Source: JBPCMN01 sp013695115
GTDB lineage: Bacteria; Actinomycetota; Acidimicrobiia; IMCC26256; JACDBD01
Assembly: GCA_051002235.1 (NCBI GenBank)
Contig: JBPCMN010000058.1
Span: forward strand, 24,743-88,742
Reading direction: 5' to 3'
Length of the DNA stretch: 64,000 nt
A program made the translations under genes and the position numbers. Each line of letters begins with the position of its first letter. Position 1 is the first letter of the stretch. The notes under the pieces are model-generated. The model saw nothing but the letters and a program-made list of their open reading frames with translations. It was not told the DNA's origin and ran no database searches. Shown here piece by piece: positions 23,343-33,023 of this stretch.

Positions 23343-24875
23343 ATGCCCGAGCTCACGATCAACGCCGACGAGATCGCGGCGGCGCTGCGCAAGCACGTCG
23401 AGGGCTTCCAGCCCGAGACGGCCCAGGCCCAGGTCGGACGGGTGCTCGAGGTCGGCGACGGCATCGCCCGGGTCTCGGGTCTGCCCCAGACGTCGGTGAA
23501 CGAGCTGCTCGAGTTCGAGGGCGGTCACCTCGGGCTGGCGCTCAACCTCGACGAAGAGTCGATCGGCGCCGTGATCCTCGGCGAGTCCGACGTGATCGAG
23601 GAGGGCCACACCGCCCGCGCCACCGGCCGCATCCTGTCGGTGCCGGTCGGCGACGCCGTGATCGGCCGGGTGGTGAACGCCCTGGGCCAGCCCATCGACG
23701 GCAAGGGCCCGGTGAGCACCGAGACGTTCCGCCGGCTCGAGGTGCAGGCCCCCGGGATCGTCTACCGCCAGCCGGTGAAGGAGCCGCTCCAGACCGGCAT
23801 CAAGGCGATCGACGCGATGACGCCCATCGGACGGGGCCAGCGCGAGCTCATCATCGGCGACCGTAAGACCGGCAAGACCACCATCGCAGTCGACACGATC
23901 ATCAACCAGCGCGGCCTGGGCGTGAAGTGCATCTACGTCGGCGTCGGCCAGAAGGGCTCGACGGTCGCCCAGACCGTCGCCACCCTCGAGGAGCACGGCG
24001 CGATGGAGTACACCGTCGTGGTCAACGCCCCCGCCGCCGACGAGGCCGTGTTCAAGTACCTCGCGCCCTACGCCGGGTGCGCGATCGGCCAGCACTGGAT
24101 GGACAACGGCGAGCACGCGCTGGTGGTGTACGACGACCTCTCGAAGCAGGCCGAGGCGTACCGGCAGCTCTCGCTGCTGCTGCGCCGCCCGCCCGGGCGC
24201 GAGGCCTACCCCGGCGACGTGTTCTACCTACACAGCCGGTTGCTGGAGCGCTCCGCCAAGCTCAACGACGAGCGGGGCGCGGGCTCGCTGACGGCGCTGC
24301 CCGTGATCGAGACCAAGGGCGGCGACGTCTCCGCCTACATCCCGACCAATGTCATCTCGATCACCGACGGCCAGATCTACCTCGTCGACGACCTGTTCAA
24401 GTCGGGCGTCCGGCCCGCGGTCGACGTCGGCATCTCGGTGTCCCGGGTGGGCGGCAACGCCCAGGTGAAGGCGATGAGGTCGGTGTCGGGCACGCTCAAG
24501 CTCGACCTGGCTCAGTTCCGCGAGCTCGAGGCGTTCGCGACCTTCGGCTCCGAGCTCGACAAGGTCTCGCGCGCCCAGCTCGACCGGGGCTACCGCCTCA
24601 CCGAGCTCCTGAAGCAGCCCCTCAACTCGCCCATGCCGGTCGAGGAGCAGGTGATCGCCATCTACTCGGGGACCGGCGGCGCGCTCGACGACCTTCCGGT
24701 CGATGACGTGCGCCGGTTCGAGACCGAGCTGCTCGAGTGGTTCCGCACCCGGCACTCCGCGATGCTCGACGCCATTCGCGAGACCGGCACGCTGCCCGAC
24801 GAGGACGAGCTGAAGAAGGCGGTCGACGACTTCAAGGCCCAGTTCGCGACCAGCGATTCGGGAGCGGGCGAGTAG
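23343..24875 (+). CDS. atpA: F1Fo ATP synthase subunit alpha
   Basis: 510 residues. Non-catalytic nucleotide-binding subunit of F1. P-loop GDRKTGKTTIA near residue 178, with the family motifs YVGVGQKGSTVAQ, EYTVVVNAPAADEAV, YDDLSKQAEAYRQLSLLLRRPPGREAYPGDVFYLHSRLLER and SVSRVGGNAQVKAM. The acidic N-terminus starting MPELTINADEI is typical of actinobacterial alpha subunits. Six bases after atpH. Confidence 0.97.
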   Translation: MPELTINADEIAAALRKHVEGFQPETAQAQVGRVLEVGDGIARVSGLPQTSVNELLEFEGGHLGLALNLDEESIGAVILGESDVIEEGHTARATGRILSVPVGDAVIGRVVNALGQPIDGKGPVSTETFRRLEVQAPGIVYRQPVKEPLQTGIKAIDAMTPIGRGQRELIIGDRKTGKTTIAVDTIINQRGLGVKCIYVGVGQKGSTVAQTVATLEEHGAMEYTVVVNAPAADEAVFKYLAPYAGCAIGQHWMDNGEHALVVYDDLSKQAEAYRQLSLLLRRPPGREAYPGDVFYLHSRLLERSAKLNDERGAGSLTALPVIETKGGDVSAYIPTNVISITDGQIYLVDDLFKSGVRPAVDVGISVSRVGGNAQVKAMRSVSGTLKLDLAQFRELEAFATFGSELDKVSRAQLDRGYRLTELLKQPLNSPMPVEEQVIAIYSGTGGALDDLPVDDVRRFETELLEWFRTRHSAMLDAIRETGTLPDEDELKKAVDDFKAQFATSDSGAGE

Positions 24876-24878
24876 TCC

Positions 24879-25874
24879 ATGCCCGGTGGCGAGGAGAAGG
24901 TTCTCAAGCGGCGGATCAAGTCGATCGAGTCGACCAAGAAGATCACGCGCGCTATGGAGCTGATCGCGGCCAGCCGCATCGTGAAGGCGCAGGCGCGCGT
25001 GCAGGCGGCCCGCCCGTACAGCGAGCAGATCACGGAGGTCATCCGCAACCTGGCGTCGGCGGGGGGCGCCGAGGTCGACAGCCCCCTGCTCGAGCCACGC
25101 GAGCAGGAGCGCAAGATCGCCTTCGTCGTGCTGACCGCCGACCGGGGACTGTGCGGCGCCTACAACTCCTCGGTCATCCGCGCCGCCGAACGGGCGATGC
25201 AGCGCGAAGCCGACCAGGGCCACGATCATGCGCTGGTCACCGTGGGCAAGAAGGCCGAGAGCTACTTCCGTTTCCGCGACTTCCCCATCGACGCGGTGTT
25301 CACCGCCATGAGCGACCAGCCGACGTACGAGGACGCCAAGGCGGTCGCGGCGGCCGTGGCGGAGCGGTTCGAGGCGGGCGAGTTCGACCGGGTCGAGGTC
25401 GTCTACACCGAGTTCCTCTCCGCGGGCTCGCAGCGGGTGGTGCAGACGACGCTGATGCCGCTCGATCCGAAAGACATCGCCGCCGAGGCGGAAGACGCGG
25501 CGCCACGCGATGGTGAGCTTCAGGCCGCCTACGAGTTCGAGCCCGAGCCCGCCGCCATCCTCTCCCGCCTGCTCCCGCGCTACGTCGAGGCCCGGTTGTT
25601 CGCCGCGCAACTCGACGCGGCTGCCTCCGAGCACGCCGCCCGCCAGCGGGCGATGAAGTCGGCGACCGACAACGCCGAGGACCTGATCACCAGCCTCACC
25701 CGGGTGATGAACCGGGCCCGCCAGGACGCGATCACCACCGAGATCATGGAGGTCGTCGGCGGCGCCGAGGCCCTCCGCAAGGGCAAGCGACTCCACGCCG
25801 AGGACCTGCTCGTCGACAGCATCGAGGGCCGCCGCACCGACCTGTTCGCCAAGCGCGTGCACGACAACAACTAG
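24879..25874 (+). CDS. atpG: F1Fo ATP synthase subunit gamma
   Basis: 331 residues. Central rotor shaft of F1. The N-terminal helix LKRRIKSIESTKKITRAMELIAASRI and the C-terminal helix NAEDLITSLTRVMNRARQDAITTEIMEVVGGAEAL form the coiled coil. TADRGLCGAYNSSVIR is the conserved globular motif. It is about 35-45 residues longer than E. coli gamma, with an insert around residues 195-220 (DIAAEAEDAAPRDGELQ), similar in position to the gamma insert known in mycobacteria. Confidence 0.95.
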   Translation: MPGGEEKVLKRRIKSIESTKKITRAMELIAASRIVKAQARVQAARPYSEQITEVIRNLASAGGAEVDSPLLEPREQERKIAFVVLTADRGLCGAYNSSVIRAAERAMQREADQGHDHALVTVGKKAESYFRFRDFPIDAVFTAMSDQPTYEDAKAVAAAVAERFEAGEFDRVEVVYTEFLSAGSQRVVQTTLMPLDPKDIAAEAEDAAPRDGELQAAYEFEPEPAAILSRLLPRYVEARLFAAQLDAAASEHAARQRAMKSATDNAEDLITSLTRVMNRARQDAITTEIMEVVGGAEALRKGKRLHAEDLLVDSIEGRRTDLFAKRVHDNN

Positions 25875-25887
25875 GAGCCGACCGCAC

Positions 25888-27344
<1,457 letters not shown>

Positions 27345-27345
<1 letters not shown>

Positions 27346-27659
27346 TGCCACTTCACGTCGAGCTGGTCGCGCCCGAGAGCGTCCTCTACGAGGGCGAGGC
27401 CGACATGGTCGTGTGCCGCACGACCGACGGCGAGATCGCGTTCCTGCCCGGCCACGTGTCGTTCCTCGGCGCCCTCGGGGTCGGGGAGGTGCGGGTGCTC
27501 CTGCCCGGCGGCGGGGCCAGTGGTTCGAGCGAGGAGGCGTTCTCGGTCGACGGCGGCTTCGTCGAGGTGCGCGACGACAAGGTCACGGTGCTGTCGGACG
27601 CGGCCCGGCTCGACGACGAGGGTGAATCGCCGGACGGACCAGAGGCCGACACCGCCTGA
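27345..27659 (+). CDS. atpC: F1Fo ATP synthase subunit epsilon
   Basis: 104 residues from GTG 27345. The N-terminal beta-sandwich is complete (LHVELVAPESVLYEGEADMVVCRTTDGEIAFLPGH). The C-terminal helical hairpin that inhibits ATPase activity in longer versions is mostly absent and replaced by an acidic tail, as in several other actinobacteria. Last gene of the atp operon. Confidence 0.93.
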
Positions 27660-27673
27660 GTTCGTCCGCTCGC

Positions 27674-27679
27674 TACCGT
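27674..27679 (+). promoter_or_regulatory. -10 box for the lipoprotein gene
   Basis: TACCGT ends 6 nt before ATG 27686, a leaderless arrangement directly after the atp operon. Confidence 0.45.
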
Positions 27680-27685
27680 CGCTCC

Positions 27686-28603
27686 ATGCGTCGGACGCTC
27701 CTCCTGCTGACCGCGCTCGCCCTCGTCCTCGCGGCCTGTGACTCGGGTGGCCCGGAAACGGAACGGCAGCTCGCGCCCGGCGCGCTCCGTCCGTACGAGG
27801 GCCTGGGGACGTGGGTCGACGTGTACGACTACGTCCCCGGATTCCAGGAACCGGGCGAGCTGCCGGCGGTCACGGTGGGCAGCATCGACGACATGGCCGC
27901 GCTGGGGGTGCGCACGCTGTACCTCCAGTCGGCCCAGGACGATCCTCGCTCGCCCGACGACACCATCGATCGCGCGCTGCTCGGTAAGTTCCTCCGGCGG
28001 GCGCACGAGCACGGCATCGAGGTCGTGGCGTGGTATCTGCCCCGGTTCGTCGACGTCGACTCCGACCTGCGCCGCATCCGCGCCCTCCATCGCTTCCGAT
28101 CGCAGGGCCAGCGGTTCGACGGGCTCGCGCTCGACATCGAGTGGACGGAGGGCGTGCCCGACGTCGAGGCTCGCAACGCCGCCCTCATCGACCTTTCGGA
28201 GCGCGTGCGGGAGCTGGTGGGTGACGAGTACCCGGTGGCGGCGATCGTGCTCGAACCGGTCCTACTCGAGGTGGTCAGCCCGCAGTACTGGCCGTCGTTC
28301 CCGTGGAAGAAGGTTGAGCCCCACTACGACGTGTGGATGCCGATGAACTACTGGACCAACCGCCAGGAGGACTCCGGGTACCGCGAGGGGTTCAAGTACA
28401 CCGAGGAGAACGTGCGCCGGCTGCGCGCCAACCTGGAGGACGACGACGCGGCGGTGCACACGATCGGCGGCATCGGCGACGGCGCGACCGCGGCCGACTA
28501 CGAGGGCTTCGTGAGGGCTAGCCGCGAGGCCGACGCGCTGGGCTGGTCGGTGTACGACTTCAATACCGTCGCGACCAGCGCCTGGCCCCGGTTGCGCGGC
28601 TGA
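27686..28603 (+). CDS. Lipoprotein with glycoside-hydrolase-like TIM-barrel sequence
   Basis: 305 residues. The N-terminus is a lipoprotein signal with lipobox LAAC (Cys18), so it should be anchored on the outer face of the membrane. The body alternates strands and helices like a beta/alpha barrel: LGVRTLYLQSAQ, EHGIEVVAWYLPRFVDVDSDL, FDGLALDIEWTEG, VWMPMNYWTN and WSVYDFNTV. The acidic residues in LALDIEW and the YWTN segment sit where putative glycosidase families carry catalytic residues. Substrate is unknown; a role in processing surface glycans is a guess. Confidence 0.7.
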   Translation: MRRTLLLLTALALVLAACDSGGPETERQLAPGALRPYEGLGTWVDVYDYVPGFQEPGELPAVTVGSIDDMAALGVRTLYLQSAQDDPRSPDDTIDRALLGKFLRRAHEHGIEVVAWYLPRFVDVDSDLRRIRALHRFRSQGQRFDGLALDIEWTEGVPDVEARNAALIDLSERVRELVGDEYPVAAIVLEPVLLEVVSPQYWPSFPWKKVEPHYDVWMPMNYWTNRQEDSGYREGFKYTEENVRRLRANLEDDDAAVHTIGGIGDGATAADYEGFVRASREADALGWSVYDFNTVATSAWPRLRG

Positions 28604-28611
28604 TCGGCGGG

Positions 28612-28617
28612 TAGGTT
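28612..28617 (+). promoter_or_regulatory. -10 box for the sulfotransferase gene
   Basis: TAGGTT ends 7 nt before ATG 28625 and argues for this ATG rather than the upstream TTG at 28616. Confidence 0.45.
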
Positions 28618-28624
28618 GACGGGC

Positions 28625-29644
28625 ATGGCGGTCACGGGCGCCAACACCATCATCGCCGGGGTCAACAAGGCAGGGACGACGTCGCTGTTCGTGTCGCTTC
28701 AGGCCCATCCCGAGGTGGCGACGTCGTCGGTCAAGGAGACGCGGTATTTCCTGCCGGCGCGGTACGGCGAGCCGCTCGAGCCCGCGTCCGTCTATGAGTC
28801 GTATTTCGCTCACGCCGGGGACCGCCCGATCCGGCTGGAGGCGACGCCCGCCTACTTCTACGGCGGCGAACCGCTGGTGGCGAGCATCGTCGACCTGCTC
28901 GGCTCCGAGGTCCGGGCGATCGTGGTGCTGCGCGAGCCGGTCAGCCGGCTGGTCTCGTTCTTCACGTTCCAGAAGACGCGCCTCCGCATCCCGGAGTCGA
29001 TGACGCTGGACGAGTACCTGGCGGCTGCTGACCGGCTCTCCGACGCCGACTTCGCCGACCCCGCGAACGAGCGGTACTTCGGCTTCCGGGGCGGGTGCTA
29101 CGCCGACTTCCTTCCGGCGTGGGTCGCCGCGTTCGGCTCCCGGCTGCGGGTGGTGTTCTTCGACGACCTCGTCGCCCGACCCGAGATCGTCCTCCAGGAG
29201 GTGGCGACGTGGCTCGGCGTCGACCCGGACGCGTTCCCGGCTCCCGACCTGAGCTCCGAGAACCGCACCACCGGTTTCCGGTTCCGTGGCTTCCAACGGG
29301 CCGCGCTGTTCGCGAACGACCGGCTCGAGCGGTTCCTGCGCCGACACCCGGCGCTGAAGCAGCGGCTGCGGGCGGCCTACTACCGCATCAACGGCCGTGC
29401 CGCGCGTGAAGTGGTGCCGCAAACGGTGCGGGCCGAGCTCGAGGAGCGCTACCGCGAGCCGAACGTCAGACTCGCGGGGCAGCTGCGCGACGCGGGAGTG
29501 ACTGAAGTCCCCGCGTGGGTTCCGGAACCGCGAGGAAGGCCTGCCATCCACCGGCGATCAGCCGCGATTGCGCGCGAGCGGCGAGCGCCCCGAAGGGCGG
29601 CGGCAGGTACCCTGCCGCCGAGCGAGCGCGACCAGGAGAGCTAG
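28625..29644 (+). CDS. Sulfotransferase with a C-terminus encoded by the dispersed repeat
   Basis: 339 residues. PAPS-dependent sulfotransferase fold: the 5'-phosphosulfate loop is ITAGVNKAGTTSLF-like (GVNKAGTTSLFVSL) and the 3'-phosphate site is VVLREPVSRLVSFFTFQKTRL; ENRTTGFRFRG and a C-terminal RLAGQL segment are also typical. Acceptor unknown, probably a carbohydrate or lipid at the cell surface. The last 36 or so residues (RGRPAIHRRSAA... to SERDQES) are the in-frame translation of repeat copy R2, so the ancestral stop was probably near 29530. The stop TAG overlaps that of glpX on the other strand. Confidence 0.82.
   Translation: MAVTGANTIIAGVNKAGTTSLFVSLQAHPEVATSSVKETRYFLPARYGEPLEPASVYESYFAHAGDRPIRLEATPAYFYGGEPLVASIVDLLGSEVRAIVVLREPVSRLVSFFTFQKTRLRIPESMTLDEYLAAADRLSDADFADPANERYFGFRGGCYADFLPAWVAAFGSRLRVVFFDDLVARPEIVLQEVATWLGVDPDAFPAPDLSSENRTTGFRFRGFQRAALFANDRLERFLRRHPALKQRLRAAYYRINGRAAREVVPQTVRAELEERYREPNVRLAGQLRDAGVTEVPAWVPEPRGRPAIHRRSAAIARERRAPRRAAAGTLPPSERDQES
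29533..29644 (+). repeat. Stop-associated hairpin repeat, copy R2
   Basis: Contains all modules: AGGAAGGCCTGCCATCC (29533-29549), GATTGCGCGCGAGCGGCGAG (29566-29585), a perfect 10-bp stem CGGCGGCAGG-TAC-CCTGCCGCCG (29598-29620), and the tail GAGCGAGCGCGACCAGGAG (29619-29637) ending AGCTAG. The terminal CTAG holds the stop codons of both the sulfotransferase and glpX. Confidence 0.85.
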
Positions 29645-30627
29645 TCGAACTTGACGGAGGAGTACCGCATGAGCTTCTGCCAGCGGTGGCTGGCGTCGAT
29701 CGTGCGGATCGTCCCCGACTTCGAGCGCATCACCAGCGTCTGTGTTCCCGCGCCGGTGCCCCAGTAGCGGACGCCCTTGAGCAGGTCGCCGTCGGTCACT
29801 CCGGTGGCGGAGAAGAAGACGTCGCCGGCGACGAGATCGTCGGTCGAGAGCACCCGGTCGAGGTCGTAGCCGGCGTCGAGCGCCTGCTTGCGCTCGTCGT
29901 CGTCACGGGGCCACAGCCGCCCCTGGATCGACCCGCCGAGGCACTTCAGCGCGCAGGCGGCGATGACGCCCTCGGGCGTGCCGCCGATGCCGAACAGGAT
30001 GTTGGTGCCGCTGGCGGGCCACGCCGTCGAGATCGCGCCGGCGACGTCGCCGTCGGGGATGAGGCGGATGCGGGCGCCGGCCTCGCGGCATTCCCTGATG
30101 ATTTCCTCGTGCCGGGGGCGGTCGAGGATCGTCGCGGTGACGTCGTCGACGTCCTCGCCCAGCGCCTTGGCCACCGCCTCGAGGTTGGCCTTCACCGGCG
30201 CGTCGAGGTCGATGGCGTCGACCGCTTCGGGCCCGACCGCGATCTTCTCCATGTACACGCACGGGCCGGGGTCGTACATCGTCCCCCGGTCGGCGAGCGC
30301 GATCACCGCGATGGCGTTGGGTCGGCCGAGCGAGGTGAGGGTGGTCCCGTCGATGGGGTCCACCGCGATGTCCATCGCCGGGCCACCGGCGCCGATCTCC
30401 TCGCCGTTGTAGAGCATCGGCGCTTCGTCCTTCTCCCCCTCGCCGATGACGACGATGCCGTCCATCGACACCGTGTTCAGAACGAGCCGCATGGCGTCGA
30501 CCGCGGCCTGGTCGGCGGCCTCCTTGTCGCCCCGGCCCATCCACCGCCCGCCGGCGAGCGCGGCCGCCTCCGTGACCCGGCACAGGTCCATGGCGAGGTT
30601 GCGGTCGGGAGCCTGGCGTTCCTCCAT
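29641..30627 (-). CDS. glpX: Fructose-1,6-bisphosphatase class II
   Basis: 328 residues from ATG 30627. Gluconeogenic enzyme that dephosphorylates fructose-1,6-bisphosphate, metal-dependent. Signature segments: NLAMDLCRVTEAAALAGGRWMGRGDKEAADQAAV, IGEGEKDEAPMLYNGE, the catalytic-metal motif MDIAVDPIDGTTLTSLGRPNA, and GIGGTPEGVIAACALKCLGG. An earlier ATG at 30657 exists but adds residues unlike the family. Convergent with the sulfotransferase gene; the stops overlap in CTAG. Confidence 0.95.
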   Translation of the reverse strand: MEERQAPDRNLAMDLCRVTEAAALAGGRWMGRGDKEAADQAAVDAMRLVLNTVSMDGIVVIGEGEKDEAPMLYNGEEIGAGGPAMDIAVDPIDGTTLTSLGRPNAIAVIALADRGTMYDPGPCVYMEKIAVGPEAVDAIDLDAPVKANLEAVAKALGEDVDDVTATILDRPRHEEIIRECREAGARIRLIPDGDVAGAISTAWPASGTNILFGIGGTPEGVIAACALKCLGGSIQGRLWPRDDDERKQALDAGYDLDRVLSTDDLVAGDVFFSATGVTDGDLLKGVRYWGTGAGTQTLVMRSKSGTIRTIDASHRWQKLMRYSSVKFD

Positions 30628-30676
30628 GCCGGGATTCTTACCGCAACGGGACGTCATCGGGTCGGGGCGGCTCCGG

Positions 30677-30682
30677 TACCGT
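30677..30682 (+). promoter_or_regulatory. -10 box for the mutase gene
   Basis: TACCGT ends 7 nt before ATG 30690. Confidence 0.45.
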
Positions 30683-30689
30683 TGAGCCC

Positions 30690-32348
30690 ATGGCCAACCC
30701 GTCCGAGTCGTCGTTGGAGAGGTCGTTGGAGAGATGGCGCGAGGCGTTCGCGGCCGCGCCGCAGCGTGAGGCCGATTTCGACACGATGTCGGGTGTGCCG
30801 GTCGAGCCCGTGTACGGGCCCGACGACGGTGAGTTCCCGGCGCAGTGGCCGTACACCCGCGGCCCGTACGCCTCGATGTACCGGTCGAAGCTGTGGACGA
30901 TGCGGATGTTCGCCGGTTTCGGGACCGCCCTCGACACCAACGCCCGGTTCCGTGACCTGCTCGCCGCCGGCGGCGACGGGCTCTCCACCGCGTTCGACCT
31001 GCCCACGCTCATGGGGCGGGACTCCGACGACCCGCTGGCGCTGGGCGAAGTGGGCAAGTGCGGCGTCGCCATCGACACGCTCGCCGACGTCGAGGACCTC
31101 TACCGCGACATCGACCTGTCAACGGTTACGACCTCGATGACGATCAACTCGCCCGCGCCCATCCTGCTGGCGATGTACGTGGGTGCGGCCGAGCGGTCGG
31201 GCACCACGCGGCGCGATCTCGGCGGCACCCTGCAGAACGACATTCTCAAGGAGTATCAGGCGCAGAAGGAGTACGTGTTCCCGCCGCGGCCGTCGATGCG
31301 GCTGGTGACGGACACCATCCGGTTCTGCGCCGCCGAGATGCCGCGCTGGCACCCGATCTCGGTGTCGGGGTACCACATCCGCGAAGCCGGCTCGACCGCG
31401 GCGCAGGAGCTCGCGTTCACGATCGCCAACGGGTTCGCCTACGTCGAATCCGGCGTTGATGCCGGGCTGGAGGTCGACGAGTTCGCGCCCCGGCTGAGTT
31501 TCTTCTTCAACGCCCACATCGACTTCTTCGAGGAGATCGCCAAGTACCGCGCCGCCCGGCGCATCTGGGCCCGGTGGCTGCGCGACCGGTACGGCGCGAC
31601 CGCGGAGCGCTCGCTCCAGCTGCGGTTCCACACCCAGACCGCGGGCGTGTCGCTCACCGCCCAGCAGCCCGAGGTCAACATCGTGCGCACCGCCATCGAG
31701 GCGCTGGCGGGGGTGCTCGGCGGCACCCAGAGCCTGCACACCAACTCGATGGACGAGGTGCTCGCGCTGCCGACCCAGAAGGCGGCGCGCATCGCGCTTC
31801 GTACCCAGCAGGTCGTCGCCCACGAGACCCGCGTCGCCAACGTCGCCGATCCGCTCGGCGGTTCGCACTACGTGGAGGCGCTCACCGACGAGATGGAGCG
31901 CCGGGCCGAGGAGGTGTTCGACCACCTCGACCGGCTCGGCGACGGATCGATGCGCGAAGGCGTGTTGCGGGCGATCGAGGAGGGCTGGTTCCAACGCGAG
32001 ATCGGCGACGCCGCCTACGAGCTCGAGCGCAAGCTCAACGACCGCCGCCACCTGCTCGTCGGGGTGAACATCGCCACCGAGGGCAACGACGAGCCCCAGC
32101 CCGACATCCTCCGCATCGGGCCGGAGGTGGAGGAGGCGCAGCTCAAGCGGCTGGCGAAGGTCAAGGCCGACCGCGACCGGGAGCGGGTCGACGACGCCCT
32201 CGACCGGGTCCGCGCCGACGCGTCCGATCCGACCGTCAACGTCATGCCGGCCCTGCTCGACGCGGTGGCGACACAGGCAACCGTGGGTGAGGTCATCGAC
32301 GCGCTGGCCGACGTGTTCGGCCGGTACCGCGAGGACCCGGTCATCTAG
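30690..32348 (+). CDS. icmA: Acyl-CoA mutase large subunit, isobutyryl-CoA mutase-like signature
   Basis: 552 residues, the catalytic TIM-barrel subunit of a coenzyme-B12 mutase lacking the B12-binding domain, so it needs a separate small subunit not seen in this window. YASMYRSKLWTMRMFAGFG, STAFDLPTLMGRDSDDP, TLQNDILKEY and HNNTxxx-like LHTNSMDEVLALPT are family motifs. The two residues that set substrate choice are Phe74 (methylmalonyl-CoA mutase has Tyr) and Gln192 (methylmalonyl-CoA mutase has Arg); Phe plus Gln with this spacing is the isobutyryl-CoA mutase pattern. A MeaB-type chaperone GTPase lies at 42087. Many databases would call this methylmalonyl-CoA mutase. Confidence 0.82.
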   Translation: MANPSESSLERSLERWREAFAAAPQREADFDTMSGVPVEPVYGPDDGEFPAQWPYTRGPYASMYRSKLWTMRMFAGFGTALDTNARFRDLLAAGGDGLSTAFDLPTLMGRDSDDPLALGEVGKCGVAIDTLADVEDLYRDIDLSTVTTSMTINSPAPILLAMYVGAAERSGTTRRDLGGTLQNDILKEYQAQKEYVFPPRPSMRLVTDTIRFCAAEMPRWHPISVSGYHIREAGSTAAQELAFTIANGFAYVESGVDAGLEVDEFAPRLSFFFNAHIDFFEEIAKYRAARRIWARWLRDRYGATAERSLQLRFHTQTAGVSLTAQQPEVNIVRTAIEALAGVLGGTQSLHTNSMDEVLALPTQKAARIALRTQQVVAHETRVANVADPLGGSHYVEALTDEMERRAEEVFDHLDRLGDGSMREGVLRAIEEGWFQREIGDAAYELERKLNDRRHLLVGVNIATEGNDEPQPDILRIGPEVEEAQLKRLAKVKADRDRERVDDALDRVRADASDPTVNVMPALLDAVATQATVGEVIDALADVFGRYREDPVI

Positions 32349-32403
32349 CGCGGGTGGCGCAAGCGGCAGAGGTGATGCGATTCCGCGGAACGAGGCAATA
32401 GTG

Positions 32404-33018
32404 ATGGATGACGCCCTCCTCGCGGTCGCGCGCGAGGCCAAGGGGTTCATGCCCGACGACGAGGGTGCCGCCCTCCACGAGGCCGGGCGGAGGGCGGCCC
32501 CGTGCGGGCCGCTGCTCGAGGTCGGCAGCTACTGCGGCAAGTCGGCCGTGTACCTCGGTGCCGCGGCGCGCGCCGGCGGAACGGTGCTGTTCAGCATCGA
32601 CCACCATCACGGCTCGGAGGAGAACCAGGCCGGGTGGGAGCACCACGATCCCGAGGTCGTCGACCCCGAGACCGGACGGATGGACACGCTGCCGTTGTTC
32701 CGGCGCACCATCGAGCGCGCCGGGCTCGAGGATGTGGTCGTCGGTGTCGTCGGCGACTCGGCCACGATCGCCCGCCACTGGCGCACCCCCCTCGGCCTGC
32801 TGTTCATCGACGGCGGCCACGCGCTCGACATCGTCCTTGCCGACTACGAGGGCTGGTCACCGCACGTCGCGCCGGATGGTCTGCTCGTGTTCCACGACGT
32901 GTTCGAGGACCCCGCCGAGGGCGGTCAGGCGCCGTACCAGGCGTGGAAGCGCGCCGTGGGCGACGGTTTCACGCCCGAGTCGACGACCGGCAGCCTGCGG
33001 GTATTGCGGGGCGGGTAA
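32404..33018 (+). CDS. Class I SAM-dependent methyltransferase (O-methyltransferase / CmcI-like)
   Basis: 204 residues from ATG 32404 (GTG 32401 also possible). The SAM-binding start LLEVGSYCGKSAVYLGAAAR, SIDHHHGSEENQAGW, GVVGDSATIARHW and the metal-site-like LLFIDGGHALDIVLADYEGWSPHV followed by GLLVFHDVFED resemble the CmcI/O-methyltransferase group that acts on small molecules with a divalent metal. Substrate unknown. It converges with the next gene, 5 bp between stops. Confidence 0.75.
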   Translation: MDDALLAVAREAKGFMPDDEGAALHEAGRRAAPCGPLLEVGSYCGKSAVYLGAAARAGGTVLFSIDHHHGSEENQAGWEHHDPEVVDPETGRMDTLPLFRRTIERAGLEDVVVGVVGDSATIARHWRTPLGLLFIDGGHALDIVLADYEGWSPHVAPDGLLVFHDVFEDPAEGGQAPYQAWKRAVGDGFTPESTTGSLRVLRGG

Positions 33019-33023
33019 CGGCC

